From assembly GCA_017558065.1 (NCBI GenBank), contig JAFYWK010000029.1:1-64000 (forward strand): a stretch of 64,000 bases of DNA, given 5' to 3'. Shown here piece after piece: positions 25,056 to 35,231 of the stretch. The position numbers were made by a program, and so were the translations under genes. Source of the DNA: Paludibacteraceae bacterium (lineage in GTDB: Bacteria > Bacteroidota > Bacteroidia > Bacteroidales > Paludibacteraceae). The notes under the pieces are model-generated. The model worked only from the letters and a program-made list of their open reading frames with translations, did not search any database and was not told where the DNA came from. Position 1 is the stretch's first letter, and every line of letters begins with the position of its first letter.

Positions 25056-26927
25056 ATGACAATACAAGAGAAACTCACCGCGCTCCGCGCGCTGATGCAA
25101 CAACATGGCGTGACCGCCTGCATCGTACCAGGCAATGACCCTCATGCCAGCGAATATATGGCTGCCCACTGGACCGAGATGTCTTGGATTACAGGATTCC
25201 TTGGCGAAACGGGCACCGCAGTCATCACTTTAGACCAAGCATTGCTGTGGACGGATAGTCGCTACTACCTGCAAGCCGAAGCCGAGCTACAGGGCACAAC
25301 CGTCGAATTGATGCGCGAGAGCGACATCGACTGCCCCACCATCCCCGATTGGCTATGTTCACAACTTGCGCAAAGCGCACACAACCTCTGCGAAGCAGAC
25401 ACAACCTCTGCAAAGCAGACACAACCTAAAATCGCTGTCAACCCCGAGATGTACAGTGTCAACGGCTACCGCGAACTGAAAGCCACCCTCGAGGAGGGCG
25501 GACTATCGCTGGTGTCGATCGACCTTATCTCGCCGCTGTGGACGGAGGGTCGTCCTGCTATACCCACCTCGTTGCTCTACGAATACGAGGAGAAATATGC
25601 GGGTGAGAGTGTTGCCAGCAAACTGAACCGCGTGCGCAAGGTGCTGCAAGAGCGCCATTGCCAAGCGCTGGTAGTGTCAGCACTGGACGAGATAGGTTGG
25701 CTACTCAATATCCGCGGCAAAGATGTGGACTACACCCCATGCCTTATCAGCTATGTGGTGGTAGAGATGGACAAGTGCACTATCTTCGTGTCATCCAGCA
25801 AACTGGACGATGCCGCGCGCGCGTACCTTAATTGTATAGGCGTGTGCGCACGCGAGTACGAACAGGTGTTTGAGTACCTGCAGCAGCTGCCAGCAGAAAG
25901 CGTGATGTACGATGGTGGCAGAGTCAACGAAGCGCTCTTTGAGGCCATCAACCCAGCAGCTAAGACGCTGAATGTCAGTCCCAGCCCTGTGCTGAAGATG
26001 CAGAGCGTGAAGAACGCCACCGAACTGGCAGGCGAACGCATTGCCATGCGCAAAGATGCCGTGGCACTAACCCGATTCTTCCATTGGTTAGAGAACCACG
26101 CCTTTAGCCCTTCGTCTCTCGCCTCATCGCCTCAAACAGAGATTACCCTCGCTCAGAAGCTCGGCGAGTTCCGTGCTATGGGCGAGAACTATACCGATGA
26201 CAGTTTCTGCACCATTGCGGGTTGGAAGGGCAATGGAGCTATTGTGCACTACCACGCGACGCCAGAAGAGTGCGCCACTATAGAGGGCGAAGGAGTGCTG
26301 TTGTTGGACTCTGGCGGTCAGTATCTGGACGGCACCACCGACATCACCCGCACCGTGTGGATAGGCGATCCTGCGAATATCCCTGCGGCGGTTAAGCGCG
26401 ACTATACCCTTGTGCTTAAGGGACATATAGCATTGGCGTGTGCGCGTTTCCCTAAGGGAACACGCGGCAATCAGTTGGACGTCTTGGCGCGTCAGTTCCT
26501 CTGGGCAGAGGGTATGACGTATGGCCATGGCACAGGTCACGGAGTGGGTCATTTCATGGGTTGCCACGAGGGGCCACAGAATATCCGCACGGACAATAAT
26601 CCAAATCCATTGCAGGTAGGTAATATTTGTTCGGACGAACCAGGTATCTACCGCACCAACGAGTATGGCATCCGTATAGAGAACCTCATCGCCGTCCGCG
26701 AAGTCTCCACGCTAAACGACGCTACTACTGGCGAACAATTCTATGAGTTTGAGACACTTACGTTGTGCTATTACGACACCAACATGATTGACATGACTCG
26801 TATGACGGAGCAGGAGATTGCATGGATCAATGCATATCACGCATGGGTATATGCCGAAATCTCTCCATTGCTCTCAGCAGAGGAAGCCGCTTGGCTGAAA
26901 GACAAATGCCAACCGTTGGCTCTGTAG
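25056..26927 (+). CDS. Xaa-Pro aminopeptidase P family protein (M24B)
   Basis: The 623-residue protein has two creatinase-like N-terminal domains (about 1-330; ITGFLGETGTAVIT, WTDSRYYLQAEAEL) and a C-terminal pita-bread metallopeptidase domain. Metal ligands appear in LLDSGGQYLDGTTDITRT (two Asp), GHGTGHGVGHFMGCHEGP (His), SDEPGIYR (Glu) and GIRIENL (Glu). It removes N-terminal residues preceding proline and is probably cytoplasmic because no signal peptide is seen. Residues around LAQSAHNLCEADTTSAKQT are encoded by a 20-bp tandem repeat. A strong terminator follows. Confidence 0.92.
   Translation: MTIQEKLTALRALMQQHGVTACIVPGNDPHASEYMAAHWTEMSWITGFLGETGTAVITLDQALLWTDSRYYLQAEAELQGTTVELMRESDIDCPTIPDWLCSQLAQSAHNLCEADTTSAKQTQPKIAVNPEMYSVNGYRELKATLEEGGLSLVSIDLISPLWTEGRPAIPTSLLYEYEEKYAGESVASKLNRVRKVLQERHCQALVVSALDEIGWLLNIRGKDVDYTPCLISYVVVEMDKCTIFVSSSKLDDAARAYLNCIGVCAREYEQVFEYLQQLPAESVMYDGGRVNEALFEAINPAAKTLNVSPSPVLKMQSVKNATELAGERIAMRKDAVALTRFFHWLENHAFSPSSLASSPQTEITLAQKLGEFRAMGENYTDDSFCTIAGWKGNGAIVHYHATPEECATIEGEGVLLLDSGGQYLDGTTDITRTVWIGDPANIPAAVKRDYTLVLKGHIALACARFPKGTRGNQLDVLARQFLWAEGMTYGHGTGHGVGHFMGCHEGPQNIRTDNNPNPLQVGNICSDEPGIYRTNEYGIRIENLIAVREVSTLNDATTGEQFYEFETLTLCYYDTNMIDMTRMTEQEIAWINAYHAWVYAEISPLLSAEEAAWLKDKCQPLAL
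25361..25420. repeat. Three-copy 20-bp repeat inside the aminopeptidase gene
   Basis: Three head-to-tail 20-mers lie in frame; the second and third differ at a single base, while the first is more diverged. They sit in an interdomain loop of the N-terminal half. Sixty bases keep the frame although the unit is not a multiple of three. Confidence 0.85.
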
Positions 26928-26942
26928 CGGCAGCGATGCTGC

Positions 26943-27033
26943 CAGGCGAGAGGCAAGAAACATGAAAAATGAGTTGGATTTTCCAACTCATTTTTCTTAT
27001 CCGAGGCTTTAGCCTTTCGCCTCTAATCTTTAA
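26943..27033. repeat. Heptamer traces around the terminator
   Basis: AGGCGAG and AGGCAAG (26943-26956) precede the terminator. Complementary CCTTTCG, CCTCTAA and similar units (27006-27033) follow it. Confidence 0.55.
26964..26994. terminator. Bidirectional terminator at the left end of the inverted duplication
   Basis: AAAAATGAGTTGGA (26964-26977) and TCCAACTCATTTTT (26981-26994) form a 14-bp stem with a 3-nt loop. It serves the aminopeptidase gene and lies beyond the giant gene end. The same hairpin wording occurs at 44833-44866. Confidence 0.9.
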
Positions 27034-27124
27034 ACGGTAGGCGCTTGCGCCGTCCTCTAAACATGCAACTTCACCTCATTGCCTATCTCCCCTCCTTTTA
27101 GGTAAGGATAGGGGATAGTTTGTC

Positions 27125-30100
27125 TTACAATCTATGTCCTTGTGCGTCATAAACAACGCCATCTCGGATGATATAGAGTTTCTCGTTGATGAGTACTTTG
27201 CGGGTAGTTTGTTCACGTGTATCTCCTGTGGTGTATTCCAAATCGGTTGGTGTGTTCTGGATAGGTGATACCTCAATGAACAATCTATTCTCGCATATGC
27301 CCTTGTTGAGCGTTAGGGTGTATTCTTGACCTGCACTGAGGTTGGTGTGAATACCCGTTTCGTTATCCACGAGTGTGATACCGATGTTTTCTACGCCCTC
27401 TGGCATAGCGATGGTATAGTCGCCTGCTTGCTCTATATTTAGACCGAGAGGAATAACTGTGGTCTTATCGCTGCATGGCATACTGTTGGCTGCTACGCGC
27501 TCGTAACCGATGAGGGTGTAGATGTCGCCTCTACCATAGTTGAACTCTTTAGCGAGGTCTTGGTTGAAGTCGAACGCTGTAGTCACATTCTCATTATCGG
27601 TAATGCGCACGAAGGTTTGATCTTCTTGATTGCCATTGCACATCAATGCTATCTTCCACTCGTAGTTACGTGCCGTTTCTGTTCTTTGACGTGCAATCAC
27701 AGAGGAAGGTTTTGAGTTGACGGCTTTCCAGTGGATAGCACCGCCATTTTGCACAAGGTATGCAAATGTTGGTTTGAACTGGTATTTGCTGGTGTTTTGT
27801 ACGCTGAGTGAGTTATCGGTTACATTCCATTCGTAGAGGAATGGGAAGCCTGACTCTTCAGCAGTCCAAGTGTAGTCGGTGTTCCAGTTGATAGGATATT
27901 TATCAGCTTCGGCATCTTCTTCTGACTTATAGAGTGAGCCATCGTAGTCTGCGAAACTTGGAACACCAATGCAGCGCCAGTAGCTATCTTTTACGCGTCT
28001 ATCTCTATCTGGTGCACTACCATCGGTATTGAGGTTGATTTTACATTGATACTCATTACCCAACGCTGGCATAGTGTAACTTGTTTTCTCTATCGTTGCT
28101 AAGTTTGCGGTTGAAGGGAAGAAGAGTTCCACTTGGTCAATATTATGAAGCCAGAAATCGGTGTTGTCATATCGCATCAAATCCAAGTCAAGACTTAGCA
28201 GATAACCTTGGTTAGCCTTCAATGTGAAGTTAGAAGGATCCCAGATGTAATCCCAGTTAGTGCAATCCTCGTTGATGCAGTCTTCTTCAAAGTATCCTCT
28301 TTGTGCACGACGCAGACCATTATAATCGGAGATTACCCAGTGTGTTCCGTATGTACCAAATCCGAATACATCGCTCAAGTGTACGTCGAATGGGAAGGAG
28401 ATGAAGTACAAAGCGCGTTCGTAAATGGATTTTTGTTCTCCAGTAGGTAATACGGGGTGATGCGTGTTGGTAACGTTTTCACTATATGTGTCCTGATTAT
28501 TTATTTTCTCCGTGCAATATTCTATACCTGATTTATCTGACTTGCGGTTATTGAGTACCCAACGGTTGAGTTGCAGTGAACCATATACAGTCTTCACTTC
28601 TTTCATTTTGCTGTCATCATTCGCAAGGGTAATACTTGTAGCTGGATTTTGATGCTGGCGTATAATCATTACATCGGCTGCGATCGTTTTTTCTCCGCTG
28701 ACTTCTTGATCTGGCACTAATGCAGCCATTAGTCGGTTGGTCTTGAAGTCATAGATTACACGAATCGTATTCCAGTCTGTTCCGCTACCGCCCAAGATAA
28801 CGATAGAGTTTTCTTCATCCCATGTATCGCCATCATATGCGCCACGGAAGTGTTGTGCTTTTTGTTCTGCTGCATCAAGGCTAGTATTATCCATAGGATA
28901 GCATGCGTATAATTTTACGCGTGTACCTGGTTGTACTTTGATGGTACGTTCATACATCCAGTTTTGTGTATCCTTAAATACAGCCTTGTGCTCCGCATGG
29001 TTATCTCCTGCATTTTGCAAGTTATTTCCATCTTCATCCTTCATTTCTTTATCACTCTTCAGAACAAGGAAGTGACGTCCTGCTTCTGCTGCGGAACCTA
29101 TGTACACACGCGAAATCTTGTTTGTTTTGCGGTTCCACATAAAGCGTACATTGGCTTTGTTTTGTTGATAATCTGATTTAATAGTACCATGCTCATCAAG
29201 GTTATCAAATGGATTTGCACCATTCACTTTCACATCCTGTGCCAATGTATCAGAGATGCAGGGGCTATAATCATTGGCTATGACAAACTTAATGTTTGTT
29301 CCTTCATCGCAGTATTTAGTTGCATAGTGGCTATATTTATCGCCAAATGAGTTGGCTTCGCTCTCTGAGAATGCAGAGTAGGTCATGCGATTCTCTGGGG
29401 TTGTTTTGTAGTTATCCCATTTACCTGCCAACGCATCTACACGAATATAATAGTTGCCCGTGTATCGTTCTACATTGTCGGTGCAAGAGATAGATTCTCC
29501 ATTTGCAGTTTGCTCAACGATAAAGTTATATACGCCAGACTCGCCTTTATCTTTAAGATTAGGAATATCAGCATCATCTGTCCATGTAACTTTACCAGCG
29601 GAATTGATATTAGTACACTTTTGGAATTTCATCGAATATGTACTACCAGTTTCTCTGTGGAGGAAGAACGAAATAGTATCTAATTTCGCTTCGCTTGTTT
29701 TGTTCTTTTTAATAACGCGTGATGGGTGATACCAATTCGCATCGTGTGCAGAGGCATGCGACCAAGTAGCGTTATCGTTGTAGATTACGCGGTAGTCACC
29801 TACTTGAACAGGATACTCTACAGACAATAGCACTTTACCTTGGCTCAAGTCAATGGTGAAGGTATATTCGCCTTCGGCGGTGGTCTTTATTTTTGCATTG
29901 CCACAATCATGCCCTTGGTCACTTTCTTCATGGAAATGTAATTCTGTGCATTTGCTGTCAGTAATGGTATTTAAATTTTCATTATAACCATACCATTCAT
30001 TGTTATCCTTGTTTTCCCAGTCTTTTACATATACATAGTTCTTGATTTTGAACTCATATGTTTTGTTGGCTTCCAAATGCTTGGTAATGCTAAACTTGTA

Positions 30101-33100
30101 ACCGCCAGGTTTTTGGGCTGTAAATTTATTGCCGTATGTACTCCAACCTTGACCATCATCTGTTCCTAATCCAGGAGGATTATCATTGACGCTATTATTG
30201 GTTGGCATTTGATATCCAGATTCGGTAGAGTTATACTTCATCCAAATACCTTTGTTATAATATTTTGTTTGGTTTGTTGTACTTGAAGTTTGATCTACTT
30301 GTGGGATGAATAATGTCAAGTTATTTTTATGGTCACCGCGATAGATAGCTTCTGCATCATAAAATGCATCGTAAGTACTCATGTCTTTGTTACTAAATGC
30401 GATATAATTGCGGTTTGCATTATTGTCCTGTGTATAGTCGCCATCTGTATTGTTTAACACGAAATAGTAGATATCTGATTCGCCTATTTGGGTCATTTCA
30501 CCTTGTTCAAGTTTGTTTGCGCCAGGGTGAACGCCTTGGATTCCACTATCCCACCATGCATTGTCACTAAATGTATATACATACACTTTCTCCCAACCGA
30601 GGGTATTTTTGAAGTACACCATTGGTCGAGCTGTATATTTCGCAGTCAAATAGCCATCGTAGATAGCAGTGATTTTAACAGAATTACCGTTGGTGCTTTT
30701 GATAGTCACGCCATCTCCTGCTTCCCAAGAACTGAATGTATAACCTGTGATATCAGGTGCAGTGATTTCGGTCTCTTCAGTTACATGAGCTGACACTTTT
30801 GAGGCAGTCATGATTTCTTTGCCATCGCAGGTGTATTTTACTGTGATGGTGTAGTTAGAAGCAATGGTAAAATTGACCGTTTTAGTACTTAACACATCAC
30901 CACTTCCGCAGTTGCTGCCTGTGCGCAAGACAGCCTCAATCTTATATGTACCTGCAGCAAGACCTGCTATAGAGAATTTCACAGTATTACCTGAGATAGC
31001 TTGAGCACTATGTCCAGGAACCTCATTACCATTATTGTAGAGCAATCGCCAGCATAGAACTACATCATTTGTTGGTGTTGGCTCAATTGTAGGAGTAGCA
31101 GTTACAAAGCCTGTACCACCTGCTTCTACTGGCTCAAAAGTATATTTATCCAATGTAATCTGAGTAATCTCTGCTTTTACGAAGTGCGCATAGAGGGTGG
31201 CATCTTCCGCCTTATCCCATACGTGCGCGCTCGTACCGTCCGCGTTATAATATTGTGTGCCAGTTCCGTCTTTTCCATCCCAATATCCCATAAACGCATA
31301 ACCGTTTTGAGCTGTAGGCAATTTACCTAACTCTGGCATGGCATCATTATAATCTGCTCTAACAGAGGCATCACCCTTTACGGCCGCACCTTCTTGGTCT
31401 AGTGTCACGGTATAAGTCTTCGCTGTCCACTTGGCGTAAAGGGTGATATTCTCTTTTACAAGCCATTTTTTGTCAGCATCGGTATAACCTGTTGCATTAG
31501 CAAGCCATTGTCCTGCTGCGGATACGACTTGTACACCAGCACCATTTGCTTCGGTGTAATAACCGCCAAAGATATAACCTGTGCGAGTAGGAGCAATGAC
31601 GGGAGTAACAGAGTAATTGTTGTTCTTGTATCGTACAGTTGCTTTGTCTGTACCGTTGGTACCTTCTTGCTTGTCAAATGTGATGGTGTATTCTAAACCG
31701 ATAAAGTTAGCGTAGAGAGTACCTGTACGACCACTTCCGTCTGATTTAAGTGTGACTGTATTAGCACCTGATATGTTGACAATATCCTTATTTGTAACAC
31801 CCCATGCAGCAACGCCATATCCATCATTAGGAACGGCAGTTACTTTTTTCGTGGTGGCAACACCCACTTGTACTGTGTTGCCAGATACAAAGTCTCCTCC
31901 ATCTACTTTTACACTACCACCCTCTGAAACAATAATAGTAATGGTTGAGAGGATTTCAGTATATACTGCATAAATCTCAGTATCCGCATTGATTGTGCGA
32001 GTGTATGCTTTGTTTGTAGAGAGTGCAGTACCAGTACCTTCACTATTGTCGTACCAACCTTTCCATGCATAACCAGGTTTTGCGTCTTCAGCCGTAAATG
32101 TTACAGATGTACCAGCAACTACACTGTTTCCGCTAGTTACAGAAGGGCTTGTTGTAGGTGCATCTGCGGCAGCGGTAGGTACGCTCGAATAAGTAACGGT
32201 GTAATTAGCAGTTGCAGTGTACCAAAGTTTATTCGTCGAAGGTTCCCACCAAATAACCACATCAGAGGAGTTATCGGTGGCATCTGCAAATTTAATGTAT
32301 TTGGCTTCCTTGTCCTCGCTGTTAGAGGAAAGTGTTAAGGCATTCGCATAACCTAATTTTTGATGGAAGTTATGTCCATTATTATTGCTTGATGTAAAAG
32401 AACTAGACAATCCACTACCAGTATGGATAAAGAAATATTGGTAAGCCTTATAACCACTATCTTGCCATTGGGCAGACAATTCTGCTACAGTCTTGCCTGT
32501 CTCGTACTTGTACTGTCCGTTGCTAACGTAAGTAAATTGTTGTGTTTTTGAACTAGTGTTCCAATTCTGTTGCAGACGTCCAGCGATGTAATAAGGTTTA
32601 GCATTAACAGTAACGGTACAGGTGGCGGTTTTATCAGCCTCGCAAGCATTAGAAACTGTGTAAGTGATAGTCGCCGTACCTGGGCCTTTAGGTGTTACTG
32701 TTCCATTGTTAACAGTTGCCACATTTTGGTCGGAGGATGTCCAAGTACCACCTGTAGTACCACTGGTTACAGTAATAGAGCCAGTTGAACCACCCTCTTC
32801 TAAAGTAAGGGTAGATTTAGAAAGTACAGGTTGTACCAATGCGGGTGTAATGTTTATCTGCAAAGTCTTTGCTTCGGATGTTTCACCATAGCAATCGCCA
32901 GCTTCTGTGATGATAGATCGCACCCAATATGTAGTTGTGACAGTTGGGGAAACGGTGATTGAAGAGCAACCGTTTCCTGCTGCAATGATATTTTCCCCTA
33001 CAGTACCTGTTCCCCATTGGAGCGAACCAACAGAGATGGAACCTCCTGCTGTCAGCGTCACATTCGTTCCGCTACATACCGCACCTGGTAATGCATTACC

Positions 33101-34174
33101 TTCTACTTTCGCTGTCAGTGACGTTGGTGTGGTTGGAGTTTGGGTACAGCCCGCCACCTTAAACGAAGCTGTCGCGTTTGCATTATTGGCTGAGGGTGTA
33201 AATGTAGTAGAGGCACTATTTGCATTAGCCAAAGTACCATTGGTTGCAGTCCATTTATCGAATTCATATCCGTCATTAGGTGTCGCCGTAATCGTCACTC
33301 CACTACCTTGCGCTACCGTACCCGATGTTGGAGTTACACTACCGCCTGCACCTGCCGTAACTGTGTAGGAGTAGGTGGGAGTCTTTGTTGTTGCACTTGC
33401 TGATGTGCTTGCAGAATAATATTTGCTGTTGTGTATAGAATAGATGTAGAAAGTATAGGAGGTACTTGCGCTTAAACCTGTGATAGTTGTTGAAGTAGCA
33501 TTACCTTTATATACCACTTTTCCAGTTCCTATTGTACTCCCATTAGAATAAGAGGTTCCTTGCGTTGGAGCAGTGATACTTCCTTGTACAATCAGCACAT
33601 CATCATTCAATGAGTTTTTTGTCCAACTTAATGCAATACTTGATGTGGATTGAGCTGTTGCAGTGAAAGCCTTTACTTTAGGAACAGCATTTACAGTAAC
33701 TGAAGCGGATTGATATGATCCAGAACCCTCATTCCAATCTCCAGTTTTATAATAACGACCATTATCACCGACACTACTTCCCCATCCAATCCATAATGAC
33801 CAATAGTAGGTGGTAGCGGATGTTGGTATGAAATAAAATTTCCATCGATTATCGTTGCCAACAGGTTCTATCCAATTATAGTTATCCGACCATGTTAATC
33901 CTGCTTTGCTATTTGTAGTACCATATCCAAAACGTTTATAGGTAGCTCCATTAGCATCGCCGTTTAATAACATTTGGATTTCTACCTTATCTCCAGGATA
34001 AATAGTAGCGGGAGAAGTACTTTCATACTTTACCCATCCCCACGCATGAGCTTTACTAACTCCCATTAATAGGAGAATGAGGATAGCAGTGATTCGTATA
34101 CCTTTGGTATATCCTTGTAATAGGTTAAGAAATTGTTTCGCCTTCTTCTCGGCGTAAGTTGTAAATGTTTTCAT
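27125..34174 (-). CDS. Giant secreted multidomain surface protein (left arm)
   Basis: The 2349-residue product starts with a signal peptide with a long charged n-region (hydrophobic core about 28-41, cleavage near AHA). In order: an unknown beta domain (about 45-160), fibronectin type III (about 166-268), a bacterial repeat domain (270-345), an Ig-like domain, a BIG2-type domain (about 444-528), an unknown module, four InlB/Listeria-Bacteroides-like repeats (about 657-1000), then several large repeated modules. The last roughly 600 residues are shared with the right-arm paralogue. It ends LYIIRDGVVYDAQGHRL, a tail common in Bacteroidales secreted proteins. Export by T9SS is plausible since porU and porV are present. 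Function is unknown; an adhesin or cell-surface scaffold is inferred. Confidence 0.82.
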   Translation of the reverse strand: MKTFTTYAEKKAKQFLNLLQGYTKGIRITAILILLLMGVSKAHAWGWVKYESTSPATIYPGDKVEIQMLLNGDANGATYKRFGYGTTNSKAGLTWSDNYNWIEPVGNDNRWKFYFIPTSATTYYWSLWIGWGSSVGDNGRYYKTGDWNEGSGSYQSASVTVNAVPKVKAFTATAQSTSSIALSWTKNSLNDDVLIVQGSITAPTQGTSYSNGSTIGTGKVVYKGNATSTTITGLSASTSYTFYIYSIHNSKYYSASTSASATTKTPTYSYTVTAGAGGSVTPTSGTVAQGSGVTITATPNDGYEFDKWTATNGTLANANSASTTFTPSANNANATASFKVAGCTQTPTTPTSLTAKVEGNALPGAVCSGTNVTLTAGGSISVGSLQWGTGTVGENIIAAGNGCSSITVSPTVTTTYWVRSIITEAGDCYGETSEAKTLQINITPALVQPVLSKSTLTLEEGGSTGSITVTSGTTGGTWTSSDQNVATVNNGTVTPKGPGTATITYTVSNACEADKTATCTVTVNAKPYYIAGRLQQNWNTSSKTQQFTYVSNGQYKYETGKTVAELSAQWQDSGYKAYQYFFIHTGSGLSSSFTSSNNNGHNFHQKLGYANALTLSSNSEDKEAKYIKFADATDNSSDVVIWWEPSTNKLWYTATANYTVTYSSVPTAAADAPTTSPSVTSGNSVVAGTSVTFTAEDAKPGYAWKGWYDNSEGTGTALSTNKAYTRTINADTEIYAVYTEILSTITIIVSEGGSVKVDGGDFVSGNTVQVGVATTKKVTAVPNDGYGVAAWGVTNKDIVNISGANTVTLKSDGSGRTGTLYANFIGLEYTITFDKQEGTNGTDKATVRYKNNNYSVTPVIAPTRTGYIFGGYYTEANGAGVQVVSAAGQWLANATGYTDADKKWLVKENITLYAKWTAKTYTVTLDQEGAAVKGDASVRADYNDAMPELGKLPTAQNGYAFMGYWDGKDGTGTQYYNADGTSAHVWDKAEDATLYAHFVKAEITQITLDKYTFEPVEAGGTGFVTATPTIEPTPTNDVVLCWRLLYNNGNEVPGHSAQAISGNTVKFSIAGLAAGTYKIEAVLRTGSNCGSGDVLSTKTVNFTIASNYTITVKYTCDGKEIMTASKVSAHVTEETEITAPDITGYTFSSWEAGDGVTIKSTNGNSVKITAIYDGYLTAKYTARPMVYFKNTLGWEKVYVYTFSDNAWWDSGIQGVHPGANKLEQGEMTQIGESDIYYFVLNNTDGDYTQDNNANRNYIAFSNKDMSTYDAFYDAEAIYRGDHKNNLTLFIPQVDQTSSTTNQTKYYNKGIWMKYNSTESGYQMPTNNSVNDNPPGLGTDDGQGWSTYGNKFTAQKPGGYKFSITKHLEANKTYEFKIKNYVYVKDWENKDNNEWYGYNENLNTITDSKCTELHFHEESDQGHDCGNAKIKTTAEGEYTFTIDLSQGKVLLSVEYPVQVGDYRVIYNDNATWSHASAHDANWYHPSRVIKKNKTSEAKLDTISFFLHRETGSTYSMKFQKCTNINSAGKVTWTDDADIPNLKDKGESGVYNFIVEQTANGESISCTDNVERYTGNYYIRVDALAGKWDNYKTTPENRMTYSAFSESEANSFGDKYSHYATKYCDEGTNIKFVIANDYSPCISDTLAQDVKVNGANPFDNLDEHGTIKSDYQQNKANVRFMWNRKTNKISRVYIGSAAEAGRHFLVLKSDKEMKDEDGNNLQNAGDNHAEHKAVFKDTQNWMYERTIKVQPGTRVKLYACYPMDNTSLDAAEQKAQHFRGAYDGDTWDEENSIVILGGSGTDWNTIRVIYDFKTNRLMAALVPDQEVSGEKTIAADVMIIRQHQNPATSITLANDDSKMKEVKTVYGSLQLNRWVLNNRKSDKSGIEYCTEKINNQDTYSENVTNTHHPVLPTGEQKSIYERALYFISFPFDVHLSDVFGFGTYGTHWVISDYNGLRRAQRGYFEEDCINEDCTNWDYIWDPSNFTLKANQGYLLSLDLDLMRYDNTDFWLHNIDQVELFFPSTANLATIEKTSYTMPALGNEYQCKINLNTDGSAPDRDRRVKDSYWRCIGVPSFADYDGSLYKSEEDAEADKYPINWNTDYTWTAEESGFPFLYEWNVTDNSLSVQNTSKYQFKPTFAYLVQNGGAIHWKAVNSKPSSVIARQRTETARNYEWKIALMCNGNQEDQTFVRITDNENVTTAFDFNQDLAKEFNYGRGDIYTLIGYERVAANSMPCSDKTTVIPLGLNIEQAGDYTIAMPEGVENIGITLVDNETGIHTNLSAGQEYTLTLNKGICENRLFIEVSPIQNTPTDLEYTTGDTREQTTRKVLINEKLYIIRDGVVYDAQGHRL

Positions 34175-34325
34175 ATTGTTTTTATTGTTTTATTCAGTTG
34201 TTATGTTGTATGCCCGAAGGGCGTCTTTGACTCCTTGCGCTCCGTGCAGAAATCTAAACTATCTAAACTAATTGCTTATTTGTTGTTTTGATTTCATAGG
34301 CATCCCTCAGTGTTGTGCCGTTGAT

Positions 34326-34380
34326 CCTTCAGCGAGGTTCCAATCAGATTCCAATCAGGTTCCAATGAGGTCCCAATGAA
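34326..34380. repeat. 11-bp tandem array, left arm
   Basis: GTTCCAATCAG, ATTCCAATCAG, GTTCCAATGAG and GTCCCAATGAA, preceded by a degenerate CCTTCAGCGAG. It is the mirror of the array at 35991-36045. Confidence 0.9.
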
Positions 34381-34405
34381 GATAAGGGGCAGATAGGTGG
34401 CGTTC

Positions 34406-34500
34406 TATTGGCAATCGGCTATTGGATATGGGCTATTGGATTGGATTGCAGCTCTGCTGCTCTCCCTCGCCTTTAACCTCTAACCTATCACCTATCACCA
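34406..34500. repeat. Two heptamer arrays, left arm
   Basis: Six units of the TATTGGA type (34406-34447) and five of the CTAACCT type (34466-34500). The second abuts the stop codon of the small secreted protein gene. Both are mirrored in the right arm. Confidence 0.85.
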
Positions 34501-34986
34501 TTAATCTCTCAATACGGCCTTCCTCTGGCGGATATAGATTGCCAATGCTGCTGCGGCAGCGAAAAGCAACATTATCCATGCTTCGCCAACAGGGGAACCC
34601 TCAGCAGGAGGGGTATCTGGACGATCGGGGAAGGAGTTTTGCCTGTTAGTAACATTTCTTCTTCCACCATTACTTTCGTCTTCGCCCTGTCCATTGCCAT
34701 ATACAGGAGTGTTGTCGCTGGGTAGCGAGGACTCAAATGGCTGATAGACTGTGGATTGATAGGAGTTGTATCCAACCTGCGCATCTTGCACCGAATAAGA
34801 GGTCTGCTGGGTAGCGCTATACTCCGTGGGGTAGGACGCGTCATAACGACCACCCTTGGCAGTGGAATAAACTTGTGCGGAGAGAGGCATGATGCCTGCC
34901 CACATGAAGATGCATATCCACACGATATGCTTCGCACGCGCAGTGAGCGTGCAACCAAAAAAATGCTTGACTGTATCTGTTCTCAT
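34501..34986 (-). CDS. Small secreted protein with C-terminal sorting-like tail (left arm)
   Basis: The 161-residue product has a basic n-region and hydrophobic signal (about 20-37, MPLSAQ cleavage). The mature region is rich in Ser, Tyr, Asn, Pro and Gly (YNSYQSTVYQPFESS). The C-terminus has three parts: SPVGEAW, a hydrophobic stretch (IMLLFAAAAALAIYI) and a basic end (RQRKAVLRD). The layout recalls LPXTG and PEP-CTERM sorting signals. The right-arm paralogue shares the signal end, the YQSTVYQPF segment and the whole tail. It lies upstream of the giant gene in the same direction. Function is unknown; a surface or envelope-anchored partner of the giant protein is inferred. Confidence 0.75.
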   Translation of the reverse strand: MRTDTVKHFFGCTLTARAKHIVWICIFMWAGIMPLSAQVYSTAKGGRYDASYPTEYSATQQTSYSVQDAQVGYNSYQSTVYQPFESSLPSDNTPVYGNGQGEDESNGGRRNVTNRQNSFPDRPDTPPAEGSPVGEAWIMLLFAAAAALAIYIRQRKAVLRD

Positions 34987-35065
34987 GATAAAAAAATTAT
35001 TCGTATTTCAGCAATGCAACTATGCTGCAAGGCATCGGTTTTCTGAAACCTCACAATAAAGCGCG

Positions 35066-35097
35066 CAAAGGTACTATTTTTTGCTCACATTTGCAAA
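35066..35097 (-). promoter_or_regulatory. Promoter of the left small/giant genes
   Basis: Leftward -7 (plus CAAAGGTA 35066-35073) and -33 (plus CAAA 35094-35097), spacer 20 nt. This is a full match to the consensus. Confidence 0.75.
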
Positions 35098-35199
35098 TTA
35101 TTTCGTGTTTTTTTGCGTTTTTCTTGATTTTCACGTTCTTTTTGTGTATATCGCACTTGAAAGCATGTGTTTTTGAGGGTTAATGGCATTTAGTTTCAG

Positions 35200-35231
35200 T
35201 TCAAAACGTGTAACAAAAAACCGTACCTTTG
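35200..35231 (+). promoter_or_regulatory. Promoter of the right small/giant genes, weak -33
   Basis: TACCTTTG lies at 35224-35231. At the expected -33 position the sequence reads GTTC rather than TTTG, so this promoter looks weaker than its left counterpart. Confidence 0.5.

Larger units (their letters stand above)
34175..34500. other. Left-arm spacer between the small and giant secreted genes
   Basis: No gene is seen. The spacer holds an 11-bp array (34326-34380) and two 7-bp arrays (34406-34447 and 34466-34500), plus words mirrored in the right-arm spacer. The short hairpin GCCCGAAGGGC lies near 34212-34222. Confidence 0.7.
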
